From Candidatus Endomicrobiellum incisitermitis (GTDB taxonomy: Bacteria; Elusimicrobiota; Endomicrobiia; Endomicrobiales; Endomicrobiaceae): DNA of 64,000 bases. A model generated the notes under the pieces. That model saw only the letters and a list, made by a program, of their open reading frames with translations, ran no database searches and was not told the DNA's origin. The stretch is taken from positions 40,583 to 104,582 of the forward strand of contig JAISOG010000039.1 of the NCBI GenBank assembly GCA_031275795.1, written 5' to 3'. Both the position numbers and the translations under genes were made by a program. Position 1 is the first letter of the stretch. Each line of letters begins with the position of its first letter. This document shows positions 45,121-53,802 of this stretch, in pieces.

Positions 45121-46650
45121 ATGATTTTAATATTAAATTTTGGTTCACAATATACACAATTAATTGCAAGGCGTATAAGAGAAGAAAAAGTTTATTGCCA
45201 CATATATCCAGGAAATGAGTCCTTAGATTTCTTGTTAGATTTAAATAATGTGGTGGGTATAATTCTTTCAGGGGGCTATAGTAGTGTTTATTCTAAAAAT
45301 GCTCCTTGGCCAGATCAAAAAATTTGGCAATTAGGTGTACCTATTTTGGGTATTTGTTATGGTATGCAGCTTATTGCACAACATTTCGGTGGTAGAGTTG
45401 CTCCATCAAAACACAGAGAGTTTGGTCTTGCAAAGGTTGACATAAATTGCGACTCTTGTTTATTTGATGGTTTGAGTTCAAAAGAAGTTATGTGGATGAG
45501 TCATGGTGACAAACTCTCAAAAATGCCAAAAGATTTTAAAGTTACTGCAAAATCTGACAATTCCCCTTATGCAGCTATTGAAAATATTTCAAAAAATATT
45601 TATGGCGTACAGTTTCATCCAGAAGTAAAACATTCTCTAAACGGTAGAAAAATTATCCAAAACTTTATATTTAAAATTTGTGGTTCAAAGCCGGATTGGA
45701 CTATTAAGTCTTACATAGTAGATGAAGTTAAAAAAATTAAAGAACAAGTTGGGAAAAGTAAAGTTTTATGTGCTTTGTCTGGTGGGGTAGATTCTTCAGT
45801 TGCAGCATTTATGTTGCATAAAGCTATAGGAAAGCAACTTTTTTGTATTTATGTTGATCATGGGCTTCAAAGGCTTGGGGAAACCCAAAGAGTAAAAAAG
45901 GTTTTTGGGAAAATGTTTGGTAAGAATCTTAAAATTGTTGATGCAAGAAAAATATTTTTATCAAAACTTAAAGATGTAATTGACCCTGAGCAGAAAAGAA
46001 AAATTATAGGTAAAACATTTATAGATGTTTTTGAGAAAGAATCTAAAAAACTTAAAGGTATAGATTTTTTACTTCAGGGTACAATCTATCCTGACATTAT
46101 AGAGAGTGTTTCTATAAAAGGTACAAAGTTGCCGATTAAGAGTCACCATAATGTTGGTGGTCTTCCAGAAAAAATGAAAATGAAACTAATAGAACCTTTA
46201 AAATTTTTGTTTAAAGATGAGGTTAGACTATTAGGACTAGAACTTAAAATTCCTGTAGAAATTATAAATAGACAACCTTTCCCTGGCCCAGGTTTAGCTG
46301 TAAGAACTGTGGGTGAAATAACTCAAGAAAAGTTAAATATCTTAAAAGAGGCAGACAATATAGTAGTAGAAGAAATTATAAATGCTGGTCTTTATGATAG
46401 GATTTGGCAATCATTTGCAGTAATATTACCTGTCAAAACTGTTGGAGTAATGGGTGATGCTAGAACTTATGAATATGTTATAGCTATAAGAGCTGTAAGT
46501 TCTGATGATGCGATGACTGCAGATTGGATAAAGTTACCTTATGAGTTACTTGGAAGAATGTCTTCAAGAATTATCAATGAAGTTAAAGGTGTTAACAGAG
46601 TAGTTTATGATATCTCTAATAAACCACCAGCGACAATAGAATGGGAATAA
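45121..46650 (+). CDS. guaA: GMP synthase (glutamine-hydrolysing)
   Basis: GuaA converts XMP to GMP. The 509 residues contain an N-terminal class I glutamine amidotransferase (MILILNFGSQYTQLIAR, GICYGMQLIAQ nucleophile Cys near 80, VQFHPEV catalytic His), the PP-loop ATP pyrophosphatase (CALSGGVDSSVAAFM near 218), and the C-terminal dimerisation domain (VGEITQEKLNILKEAD). An ATG at 45115 overlaps the GAGGA site, so I use ATG 45121, 5 nt after GAGGA. A TACAAT box at 45085-45090 suggests it can be transcribed separately from dcd. Confidence 0.96.
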   Translation: MILILNFGSQYTQLIARRIREEKVYCHIYPGNESLDFLLDLNNVVGIILSGGYSSVYSKNAPWPDQKIWQLGVPILGICYGMQLIAQHFGGRVAPSKHREFGLAKVDINCDSCLFDGLSSKEVMWMSHGDKLSKMPKDFKVTAKSDNSPYAAIENISKNIYGVQFHPEVKHSLNGRKIIQNFIFKICGSKPDWTIKSYIVDEVKKIKEQVGKSKVLCALSGGVDSSVAAFMLHKAIGKQLFCIYVDHGLQRLGETQRVKKVFGKMFGKNLKIVDARKIFLSKLKDVIDPEQKRKIIGKTFIDVFEKESKKLKGIDFLLQGTIYPDIIESVSIKGTKLPIKSHHNVGGLPEKMKMKLIEPLKFLFKDEVRLLGLELKIPVEIINRQPFPGPGLAVRTVGEITQEKLNILKEADNIVVEEIINAGLYDRIWQSFAVILPVKTVGVMGDARTYEYVIAIRAVSSDDAMTADWIKLPYELLGRMSSRIINEVKGVNRVVYDISNKPPATIEWE

Positions 46651-47513
46651 TGAAAAATTTAGTTTACTGCTTTATAGTGTTTGTTCCATTGTTTTTTGCT
46701 TGTGCGTATGATAATAAAGCTAAAACAGATTCCATACAGATAAAAGGATCTGATACTATTGTAAATCTTATACAGGTTTTGGCTGAAAACTTTGTACAAT
46801 CTCATCCAAATTTAAATATTAGTGTTACGGGCGGTGGTTCCGGCACAGGATTTGCTTCCTTAATAAATAAGACTTGTAATATTGCTATGTCTTCTAGAGA
46901 AATAGAAGAAAAAGAAGTTGCTTTAGCTAAACAAAGTAATGTTGAACCTATAGGTTTTAAAGTAGGTTTAGATGGGCTTGTTGTTATTGTTAATAAAAAT
47001 AACCCTGTAAGCAAATTAACTTTAGCAGAACTTAGAAACATTTTTATGGCAAAAATTACAAATTGGAAAGAAGTGGGTGGTCAAGATAAAACAATAGTTG
47101 TTCTTTCACGAGAAAGTAATTCTGGCACTCATATGTTTTTTAAGGAACGTGTTATAAGAAATAATGATATAAATTCTTCTGACGAGTTTACTATACATTC
47201 TTTAATGATGTCCTCATCTCAAGCTGTGTATGATGAAGTTTTACAAAACCCTAATGCTTTAGGATATGTAGGTATGGGTTTTGTTAATAATAAAATAAAG
47301 GTAATATCTGTTTCTTTAGATAAAGACAATAAATATGTTTATCCAACAGCAAATACAATTATTGATAACTCTTATCCAATTTCTAGGCCTCTATATTTGT
47401 ACACTGATGGAAAACCTAAAGGTTTAGTAGAAATGTTTATTGATTATGCTTTATCTAATGAAGGTCAAAAAGTTGTTATTGATACAGATTTTGTCCCGCT
47501 TAAGAAGAATTAA
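46650..47513 (+). CDS. pstS: Phosphate-binding lipoprotein PstS
   Basis: This 287-residue periplasmic phosphate receptor has a lipoprotein signal peptide (MKNLVYCFIVFVPLFFAC, lipobox Cys near 18). The PstS fold follows: IQIKGSDTIVNLIQVLAENF, ISVTGGGSGTGFASLI (phosphate-binding Ser/Thr loop), AMSSREIEEKE, VVLSRESNSGTHMFF. The start codon overlaps the guaA TAA (TAATG), so it is translationally coupled; an in-frame ATG at 46641 lies inside guaA. First gene of pstS-pstC-pstA-pstB1-pstB2-phoU. Confidence 0.93.
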   Translation: MKNLVYCFIVFVPLFFACAYDNKAKTDSIQIKGSDTIVNLIQVLAENFVQSHPNLNISVTGGGSGTGFASLINKTCNIAMSSREIEEKEVALAKQSNVEPIGFKVGLDGLVVIVNKNNPVSKLTLAELRNIFMAKITNWKEVGGQDKTIVVLSRESNSGTHMFFKERVIRNNDINSSDEFTIHSLMMSSSQAVYDEVLQNPNALGYVGMGFVNNKIKVISVSLDKDNKYVYPTANTIIDNSYPISRPLYLYTDGKPKGLVEMFIDYALSNEGQKVVIDTDFVPLKKN

Positions 47514-47524
47514 TAGGATTTAAA

Positions 47525-48394
47525 ATGAGAAAGTCTTTAGATTATATAATTGAAACAATAATTTTTATATGTGGTATGTTATCAATAGTTTTTGTTGTTT
47601 TAATCTTTTCATTTTTACTTAAAGAAGGTTTATCTTTTTTTAAGGATTTTAGTTTTATAAAATTTATTACAAACCAATTTTGGTATCCAAACTCTAAAGT
47701 CCCGTCTTTTGGTATACTGCCTTTAATATGTGGTTCAGTTTTGGTTACATTGGGCGCTTGTTTAATAGCTGTTCCAATTGGTGTGATGTCTGCTCTCTTT
47801 ATAGCTGAAATTGCACCTAAAGGTGTTAGGGATATATTAAAATCTCTAGTTGAACTTATGGCTGCAATCCCTAGTGTTGTTATTGGCTTTGTTGGAATGG
47901 TAACAATAGTACCTTTAGTTAAAAATATTTTTAATCTTCCAACAGGACTTAGTGCTTTTTCTGGCTCTATAATGCTTGGTTTTATGGCTGTTCCTACAAT
48001 TGTTACTATATCTGAAGATGCTATAAGATCTGTACCTTGGCAATATAAAGAGGGTGCTCTTGCCTTAGGTGCTACAAAGTGGCAAGCACTAAGAAGGATA
48101 GTATTAAAAGCTGCAATGCCTGGAATAATAGCCGCTATAATGCTTGGAATAGGTAGAGTAATAGGAGAAACAATGGCTGTTATGATGATAACAGGGAATG
48201 CTGCTCATATACCACACTCAATTTTTGACCCAATAAGAACAATGACTTCCACAATAGCTTCAGAAATGGGTGAAACTGTACGTGGTGGTATGCATTACAA
48301 GTCTTTATTTGCAATAGGACTAGTGCTTTTTTTAATTACTTTTATAGTAAATTTTATAGCAGATTTATTTTTAGGTAAAAATAAAAATTTATGA
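47525..48394 (+). CDS. pstC: Phosphate ABC transporter permease PstC
   Basis: This 289-residue membrane permease has six membrane segments. N-terminal FSFLLKEGLSFF, the FGILPLICGSVLVTLGACLIAVPIG region, MAAIPSVVIGFVGM, and the cytoplasmic EAA-like coupling loop GALALGATKWQALRRIVLKAAMPG followed by GRVIGETMAVMMITG are typical of PstC. Its ATG lies 11 bp after pstS, and it overlaps pstA by 4 bp (ATGA). It pairs with PstA as a heterodimeric channel. Confidence 0.94.
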   Translation: MRKSLDYIIETIIFICGMLSIVFVVLIFSFLLKEGLSFFKDFSFIKFITNQFWYPNSKVPSFGILPLICGSVLVTLGACLIAVPIGVMSALFIAEIAPKGVRDILKSLVELMAAIPSVVIGFVGMVTIVPLVKNIFNLPTGLSAFSGSIMLGFMAVPTIVTISEDAIRSVPWQYKEGALALGATKWQALRRIVLKAAMPGIIAAIMLGIGRVIGETMAVMMITGNAAHIPHSIFDPIRTMTSTIASEMGETVRGGMHYKSLFAIGLVLFLITFIVNFIADLFLGKNKNL

Positions 48395-49245
48395 TAAAAC
48401 TTAATCCTAAATTGTCTCAAAAACTTTCATATACAGTTCTTTTTATGGCAACAATGTTAGCTATTATTCCAGTTTTGGTAATTATATTTTTGATTATAAA
48501 AAATGGGGCTTCTTCTATAAGTTGGGAATTTTTAACTTCTATGCCAAGAAACGGTATGCGTGCTGGTGGTATACTTCCTGCAATAGTAGGTACTTTTTCT
48601 ATAGTTCTATGTGCAATAATTATTACTCTTCCCATAGGTGTTTGTGCTGCAATTTATTTGAACGAATATGCAAAAGATAATCTTCTTACTAGGATAATCA
48701 AACTTGCAATTGTAAATTTAGCAGGAGTACCTTCTGTAGTTTATGGTCTTTTTGGGCTTGGAATTTTTGTTATGTTTTTAGAACTGGGCGTTTCTATTAT
48801 AGCTGGAGCTTTAACGTTATCTATAATGGAACTTCCTGTTATTATAACTACTGCTAGAAGTGCTTTAAATAGTGTGCCTCAATCTTTTAGAGAAGCAAGT
48901 TTATCTTTAGGTGTGAGTCGTTGGCAGACTATTAGATATGTTGTACTTCCTAATGCGCTCCCTGGGATTTTAACAGGAGCAATTCTTAGCATTGCAAGGA
49001 TTTCTGGAGAAACTGCACCTATACTTTTTACTGCAGCAGTTTTTTATGTACCTAATCTACCAAGCTCAATATTTGACCAAGTAATGACTTTGCCTTACCA
49101 TTTGTATATTGTTTCAACACAAATACCTAATATGCCAAAGAATATTATATATGGTACGGCTTTAGTTTTAATGATGATGGTTTTAACTATGAGTTTTGTT
49201 GCAATTTTTGCACGAGTTTATTTTAGGAAACATAGAAAATGGTAG
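48391..49245 (+). CDS. pstA: Phosphate ABC transporter permease PstA
   Basis: This 284-residue permease partner of PstC has about six membrane segments. Typical stretches are GGILPAIVGTFSIVLCAI, LPIGVCAAIYLNEYA, NLAGVPSVVYGLFGLG, and the coupling loop EASLSLGVSRWQTIRYVVLPNALPG followed by ISRISGETAPILFTAAV-like residues (IARISGETAPILF). It overlaps pstC by 4 bp upstream and the first pstB by 7 bp downstream, so the complex is made from one mRNA with coupled translation. Confidence 0.94.
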   Translation: MIKLNPKLSQKLSYTVLFMATMLAIIPVLVIIFLIIKNGASSISWEFLTSMPRNGMRAGGILPAIVGTFSIVLCAIIITLPIGVCAAIYLNEYAKDNLLTRIIKLAIVNLAGVPSVVYGLFGLGIFVMFLELGVSIIAGALTLSIMELPVIITTARSALNSVPQSFREASLSLGVSRWQTIRYVVLPNALPGILTGAILSIARISGETAPILFTAAVFYVPNLPSSIFDQVMTLPYHLYIVSTQIPNMPKNIIYGTALVLMMMVLTMSFVAIFARVYFRKHRKW

Positions 49246-49991
49246 ATAAAATTCAAGTAAAAAATTTAAGTTGTTATTATAACAAAAAGTGCGTTTTGGA
49301 CTCTTTGACCATTAACGTTGTAAAAAATGAAATTTTGAGTGTAATAGGACCTGCAAATAGTGGTAAAACGACATTTTTAAGAACTTTAAACAGAATGAGT
49401 GATTTGGAGGTGTCATTTAAAAGAACAGGCGACGTGTTTCTTAACGAAGAAAATATTTTTTATATGAATATGGAATTTTTAAGAAAGCGGGTGAGTATGC
49501 TTTTTGCTATGCCTATTCCTCTTCCTATGAGTATATATAACAATATTACATATGCTCCTAAAAGACTTGAATTAGTTAATAAAAAGTCTGATATGGATAT
49601 TCTTGTAGAGCAATCTTTAAAAGATGCGTCCTTATGGAATGATGTTAAAGACAGATTACATACATCAGCTATGAAAATGTCTGGAGGACAACAGCAAAGG
49701 CTTTGTATAGCAAGGATTCTTGCTATTAATCCTGAAGTTATTCTTTTTGATGAGCCTTGTTCTGGTTTAGACCCTATATCTACTGCAAAAGTTGAAGAGT
49801 CTATGTTAGAATTGAAACGGAAGTATACTATATTGCTTGTAACAAATAATGTAAAACAGGCTTCTCGTGTTAGTGACAGGACTGCTTTTTTTCTTATGGG
49901 AAAACTTATAGAAGTTGATAAGACAGAAAAATTATTTATTTCACCAAAAGAAAAACAAACGGAAGATTATATAACAGGAAGATTTGGCTAA
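49239..49991 (+). CDS. pstB1: PstB-type ATPase 1 (Q-loop and H-loop residues replaced)
   Basis: This 250-residue phosphate-importer ATPase has Walker A GPANSGKTT (37-45), intact signature MSGGQQQRLCIAR (147-159), and Walker B ILFDEPCSGLDP with D171 and E172. The Q-loop glutamine expected after VxMLF is Ala (A90, LFAMPIPLP), and the H-loop histidine is Asn (N203, VTNNVKQ). PstB is normally a homodimer; here a second PstB follows with the opposite pattern. This points to a heterodimer in which this subunit supplies the working signature. The gene overlaps pstA by 7 bp and abuts pstB2 (TAATG). Confidence 0.9.
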   Translation: MVDKIQVKNLSCYYNKKCVLDSLTINVVKNEILSVIGPANSGKTTFLRTLNRMSDLEVSFKRTGDVFLNEENIFYMNMEFLRKRVSMLFAMPIPLPMSIYNNITYAPKRLELVNKKSDMDILVEQSLKDASLWNDVKDRLHTSAMKMSGGQQQRLCIARILAINPEVILFDEPCSGLDPISTAKVEESMLELKRKYTILLVTNNVKQASRVSDRTAFFLMGKLIEVDKTEKLFISPKEKQTEDYITGRFG

Positions 49992-50746
49992 TGTCAAAAA
50001 TTGAAATAAGAAATTTTAATCTTTATTACGCTAACTTTCATGCTCTTAAAGATATAAGTATATCTATAGAAGAAAAGAGAATTACAGCTATGATAGGTCC
50101 GTCTGGTTGTGGAAAATCTACGTTGTTGAGGTCTATAAATAGGATTAATGATACAATAGAAGGAGTAAAAACAGTAGGGGAGATAAATATAGAAGGTATA
50201 AATATTTACAATGATAATATTGATGTTGATTTTTTGCGTAGAAATGTTGGTATGGTTTTTCAGAGGCCTAACCCATTTCCAATTTCAATTTATGAAAACG
50301 TTGCTTTTGGTTTAAGGGTTAACAGAATTGCATCAAGTAAAGAAATTACTGACCAAACAGTTGAAAAGAGTTTAAAGTCTGTCTTGTTGTGGGATAACAT
50401 GAAAGATAAGTTGCATAAATCAGCGCTTACTTTAACGTTAGAACAGCAACAGAGGCTTTGTATAGCAAGAGCCATTGCTGTTGCTCCTCATATTATTTTG
50501 TTAGATGAGCCTTGTTCTTCTTTAGATCCTGTTGCTACAAGGAAAATAGAAGAATTGATGATACAATTGAAAGATGAGTATACGATTGTAATAGTTACTC
50601 ATAACATGCAACAGGCTGCTAGGATTTCTCAGGATACAGCGTTTATGCTTTTAGGCAAACTTATAGAATTTAGTAAAACTGACGAAATTTTTACAAATCC
50701 GTCTAAAAAAGAAACAGATGATTATGTAAGTGGTAGATTTGGATAA
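49991..50746 (+). CDS. pstB2: PstB-type ATPase 2 (signature motif lost)
   Basis: This 251-residue PstB homologue, closely related to its upstream neighbour, has Walker A GPSGCGKST (36-44), Q-loop Q91 (MVFQRPNPFP), Walker B ILLDEPCSSLDP with D172 and E173, and H-loop H204 (VTHNMQQAA). In place of LSGGQQQ it has LTLEQQQRLCIAR (148-160), so the signature SGG is TLE. It would need the intact signature of PstB1 across the dimer to make a competent ATP site. It follows pstB1 with a one-base overlap and precedes phoU by 41 bp. Confidence 0.9.
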   Translation: MSKIEIRNFNLYYANFHALKDISISIEEKRITAMIGPSGCGKSTLLRSINRINDTIEGVKTVGEINIEGINIYNDNIDVDFLRRNVGMVFQRPNPFPISIYENVAFGLRVNRIASSKEITDQTVEKSLKSVLLWDNMKDKLHKSALTLTLEQQQRLCIARAIAVAPHIILLDEPCSSLDPVATRKIEELMIQLKDEYTIVIVTHNMQQAARISQDTAFMLLGKLIEFSKTDEIFTNPSKKETDDYVSGRFG

Positions 50747-50787
50747 TTTGGCAGTTGAATTAAAATGTCTTAGTTTAGGAGATATTT

Positions 50788-51453
50788 ATGCGTCATTTTG
50801 ATATTGAAATGAACGATTTGCAAAATCGTCTTCTTGATATGGCTAGTCTTGTTCAAGAGATGATTAGGGCTGCTACTGGAGAACTTTCAGGGAAGGACTC
50901 AAAACAAGTAGAAAAGGTGTATTCTTTAGAAAAAAAAGTTAATATACAAGAAATAGTTATAGATGATAAATGTTTAAAACTTATAGCATTAAACCAACCA
51001 GTTGGTACTGATCTAAGGTTTATTACTTCCGCTATGAGAATTAATAGTGATCTTGAGAGAATGGGTGATGAAGCTGTAAATATTAGCAGAATGGCTAAAG
51101 ATTTAATAAGATATAAAGAATTGAAACCTTTTGAGGATATTTCAAAGATGGTGTTATGTGTTGAGAATATGGTTGTAGAATCTATTAAAGCATTTAACAC
51201 AAGTGATACTGATCTTGCTCTTTTAGTACTTAAAAAAGATGACGAAGTCGATAAATTAAGAGATAAAGTTATTGACGATATTAAAAATATAATGGTAAGT
51301 TCTTCAAGTCCTGAGGTTATTCAAAAAGCTGTAGATTTAATTTTTGTTGCAAAAAGCATCGAAAGAATTGGTGACCATGCTACAAATATTTGTGAAGACA
51401 TTATTTTTATGGTGCATGGTAAGGATATACGCCATCCTAAGACAAATAGTTAA
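50788..51453 (+). CDS. phoU: Phosphate-signalling regulator PhoU
   Basis: This 221-residue all-helical protein is made of two PhoU three-helix repeats. Metal-binding motif stretches are RMNSDLERMGDEAVNISR-like (MRINSDLERMGDEAVNI) near 90 and KSIERIGDHATNICEDI near 190, each with the E/DxxxD pattern. PhoU links the Pst transporter to the PhoR/PhoB sensor system and limits phosphate uptake. No phoR or phoB is visible in the window. The ribosome site is taggaga before the ATG. Last gene of the pst operon. Confidence 0.95.
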   Translation: MRHFDIEMNDLQNRLLDMASLVQEMIRAATGELSGKDSKQVEKVYSLEKKVNIQEIVIDDKCLKLIALNQPVGTDLRFITSAMRINSDLERMGDEAVNISRMAKDLIRYKELKPFEDISKMVLCVENMVVESIKAFNTSDTDLALLVLKKDDEVDKLRDKVIDDIKNIMVSSSSPEVIQKAVDLIFVAKSIERIGDHATNICEDIIFMVHGKDIRHPKTNS

Positions 51454-51479
51454 AATAAATAATGACATTGGAGTAAACG

Positions 51480-52757
51480 ATGAGTCATTTTAAAGTAATA
51501 ATATGTTTATCGTTGGTGTTTGTTTTATTTGTTTCTTGTGGGAAAAGTGTTATAAGTTCTGAAGTTGATATTACTGTTTGGCATTGGATGCCTGAGAAAC
51601 AAAAAACTTTTGAAAATCTTGCAAAAAAATATTTACAGGAAACTGGCATAAGAGTAGTTTTTAAAAAATATTATCCAAAAGATGTTTACCGAAACAAAGT
51701 ACTAATAGCTCAAACTTCTAACGAACTCCCAGAAATTTTTAATCCTTTAGCAGGTAAAAGAGAAGTTGCTTCATTCATACAAGAGGGTGTTGTTGCTAAC
51801 CTTTCTAAAGATTTAAATGAAGGTGCTTGGAGAGAAATATTTTTTTCAGAAGCATTATTAAAAGATTATTATGAAAGTAAAAATGAATGGAATATAGAAC
51901 CTGGAATTTATAGTGTTCCATTAGATATGCAATCTTTGATGATTTTTTACAACAAAGACTTATTCGTTAAAGCAGGTCTTAACCCTCAAAAACATCCTGC
52001 TACCTGGCAAGAATTTATTGAGATTGGAAAAAAATTAAATAAAGCAAACATAAAGCCTTTTGTTAGTGGGTTTGGTCAAGGTTGGTTTATTGGATCTTTT
52101 GCTAAATTTTATGAAATGTCTATTTTGGGTGAAAATGGTGTTTTACAAACAATAAACGGTAACTTGCCATATACAAATGAAAAATGGATTACTATATTTA
52201 ATCTTTTTAAAGATATGCAAAATAATAATTTTTTTACGCCAACTATAATGAATATGACTAACAATGAAGCAGAAAAAGAGTTCTCTTTAGGGAAAGTTGC
52301 AATGATATTTGGCGGTTCGTGGGCATTACCTATGTATGTAGAAGATAAAAAGAAAATTAACTTAGGTGTTTTTTTGCCACCGCCAGTTTCTAAAAAAGTT
52401 GATGTTAAAAGTTTTATTGATGGAAGGACATATTTTTATGTAAACCAAGCTAGTGATAATAAACAAAAAGCTATAGATTTTTTAAAATGGCTAACCCAGC
52501 AACCACAGCAAATTTTACTTGCTAAAGAAACGTTAAGTATTCCTGCTAATAAAAAAATAAATAAAGGATTACCTAAAATAGTAAATGTTTTTTATGAGAA
52601 TATGAAAGATGTTTATCCTCCTTTGGCAAAGCAAGAAAGTTGGCAAGTGACTAATTGTTTTAATACGAATTTACAAGCTATTGTAGTTGGTGTGAAGTCT
52701 CCTAGTGAAGCTGCTAGAGATGTGCAGGTAGAAAAGGAAAAACAATTAAAAAATTGA
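51480..52757 (+). CDS. Sugar-type ABC substrate-binding lipoprotein (orphan)
   Basis: This 425-residue extracytoplasmic solute-binding protein, family 1, has a lipoprotein signal (VIICLSLVFVLFVSCGKS, Cys near 20). It continues with ITVWHWMPEKQKTFENLAKKY (family 1 N-terminal strand-helix) and IPLDMQSLMIFYNKDLFVKAGL-type segment, read as YSVPLDMQSLMIFYNKDLF. HPATWQEFIEIGKKL and a C-terminal AAIDFLKWLTQ-like segment follow. It probably binds an oligosaccharide or other sugar. No cognate permease or ATPase genes are adjacent, so it may share a transporter encoded elsewhere. It follows phoU by 26 bp. Confidence 0.88.
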   Translation: MSHFKVIICLSLVFVLFVSCGKSVISSEVDITVWHWMPEKQKTFENLAKKYLQETGIRVVFKKYYPKDVYRNKVLIAQTSNELPEIFNPLAGKREVASFIQEGVVANLSKDLNEGAWREIFFSEALLKDYYESKNEWNIEPGIYSVPLDMQSLMIFYNKDLFVKAGLNPQKHPATWQEFIEIGKKLNKANIKPFVSGFGQGWFIGSFAKFYEMSILGENGVLQTINGNLPYTNEKWITIFNLFKDMQNNNFFTPTIMNMTNNEAEKEFSLGKVAMIFGGSWALPMYVEDKKKINLGVFLPPPVSKKVDVKSFIDGRTYFYVNQASDNKQKAIDFLKWLTQQPQQILLAKETLSIPANKKINKGLPKIVNVFYENMKDVYPPLAKQESWQVTNCFNTNLQAIVVGVKSPSEAARDVQVEKEKQLKN

Positions 52758-52775
52758 AAGGAAAATTATTTTTTT

Positions 52776-53390
52776 ATGTCTGATAAAATCATAATTTTTG
52801 ATTTAGGCAATGTTATATTTAAATTTGATTTATTCAAGTTTATTAAAGCTTATGTAAAAAAAATTCCTAATTATAAGGCATCAGACTTTAATATGTTAGA
52901 TTCTGTTTATTTGGAACTTGCCTACTCATATGAGAAAGGGGACATGTCTTCTTTAGATTTTTATGATACACTTGCAAAAAAAACACATTATAGCGGCACA
53001 TATAATGAATTTAGAGTTTTGTGGAACAATATATTTGAACTTATTCCTGAAACAGTGGACGTAATATCTGCTTTATATGGTAAATATTGTTTGGGGATAC
53101 TTTCAAATACTAATGAACTTCATTTTAATTTTTTAAAAGAACGCTATCCTCAAGTTTTTTCTTTATTTGATCAAATTTTTCTTTCTTATCAAATTCACAT
53201 GCGCAAGCCAGAACACGAAATATTTAAACATGTAATAAAACATTATAATGTTTGTCCATCAAGTATATTCTTTTCAGATGACTTAGAAAATAATGTTTTT
53301 GCAGCGCAAAAAAATGGTATAAAAGCATATGTCTATACAAATACGGCAGAACTTATAAAGCAACTTAAGCAGGAACAAATTAAAATATGA
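52776..53390 (+). CDS. HAD-superfamily phosphatase (YihX-like)
   Basis: This 204-residue HAD hydrolase has motif I IIFDLGNVIFKFD (nucleophile D9; the second position is Gly, as in the YihX group), motif II LGILSNTNE, motif III around MRKPEHEIF and motif IV FFSDDLENNVFAAQ. YihX-type enzymes dephosphorylate alpha-D-glucose-1-phosphate and similar sugar phosphates. That would fit the nearby glucan phosphorylase, which makes glucose-1-phosphate, but specificity is inferred. It overlaps the GGQ-protein gene by 4 bp. Confidence 0.85.
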   Translation: MSDKIIIFDLGNVIFKFDLFKFIKAYVKKIPNYKASDFNMLDSVYLELAYSYEKGDMSSLDFYDTLAKKTHYSGTYNEFRVLWNNIFELIPETVDVISALYGKYCLGILSNTNELHFNFLKERYPQVFSLFDQIFLSYQIHMRKPEHEIFKHVIKHYNVCPSSIFFSDDLENNVFAAQKNGIKAYVYTNTAELIKQLKQEQIKI

Positions 53391-53797
53391 TAGATTTTGG
53401 TGTAACATTAAAAAAGCAAAGTGAACTTGAAAAAAAGTTTGAAAAATATAACATTAAAGAGTCTGACATTGAAGAAAAGTTTATAAGATCTTCTGGTAAA
53501 GGTGGACAAAATGTAAATAAAGTTTCAACAGCTGTTTATTTAAAACATGTCCCATCTGGAGTAGAAGTAAAATGTTCTAAAGAAAGATCCCAAAGAATAA
53601 ATAGATTTTTTGCAAGGCGGTTGTTAGTTGAAAAAATAGAGGAACAAATTTTAGGTATTATCTCTTCTAAGCGTAAAGAAATAGAAAAAATACGTCAACA
53701 AAAAAGAAAACGCTCTAAACGAGCAAAAGAAAAAATTTTGCTGTCTAAAAAGAGAATTTCTATCAAAAAAAAGACAAGAGAAAAAATAATTTATTAA
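53387..53797 (+). CDS. GGQ-domain release-factor-like protein (ribosome rescue?)
   Basis: This 136-residue protein has a short N-terminus, then a class I release-factor catalytic core, SSGKGGQNVNKVSTAVYLKH with GGQ at 39-41, and a very basic C-terminal tail (QQKRKRSKRAKEK, then KKRISIKKKTREK). There is no codon-recognition domain. This is the ArfB / C12orf65 / prfH-neighbour type, which hydrolyses peptidyl-tRNA on stalled ribosomes. The basic tail would enter the empty mRNA channel. Start codon overlaps the HAD gene (ATGATAG) and radC follows 5 bp after its stop. Confidence 0.85.
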   Translation: MIDFGVTLKKQSELEKKFEKYNIKESDIEEKFIRSSGKGGQNVNKVSTAVYLKHVPSGVEVKCSKERSQRINRFFARRLLVEKIEEQILGIISSKRKEIEKIRQQKRKRSKRAKEKILLSKKRISIKKKTREKIIY

Positions 53798-53802
53798 AAA
53801 GT

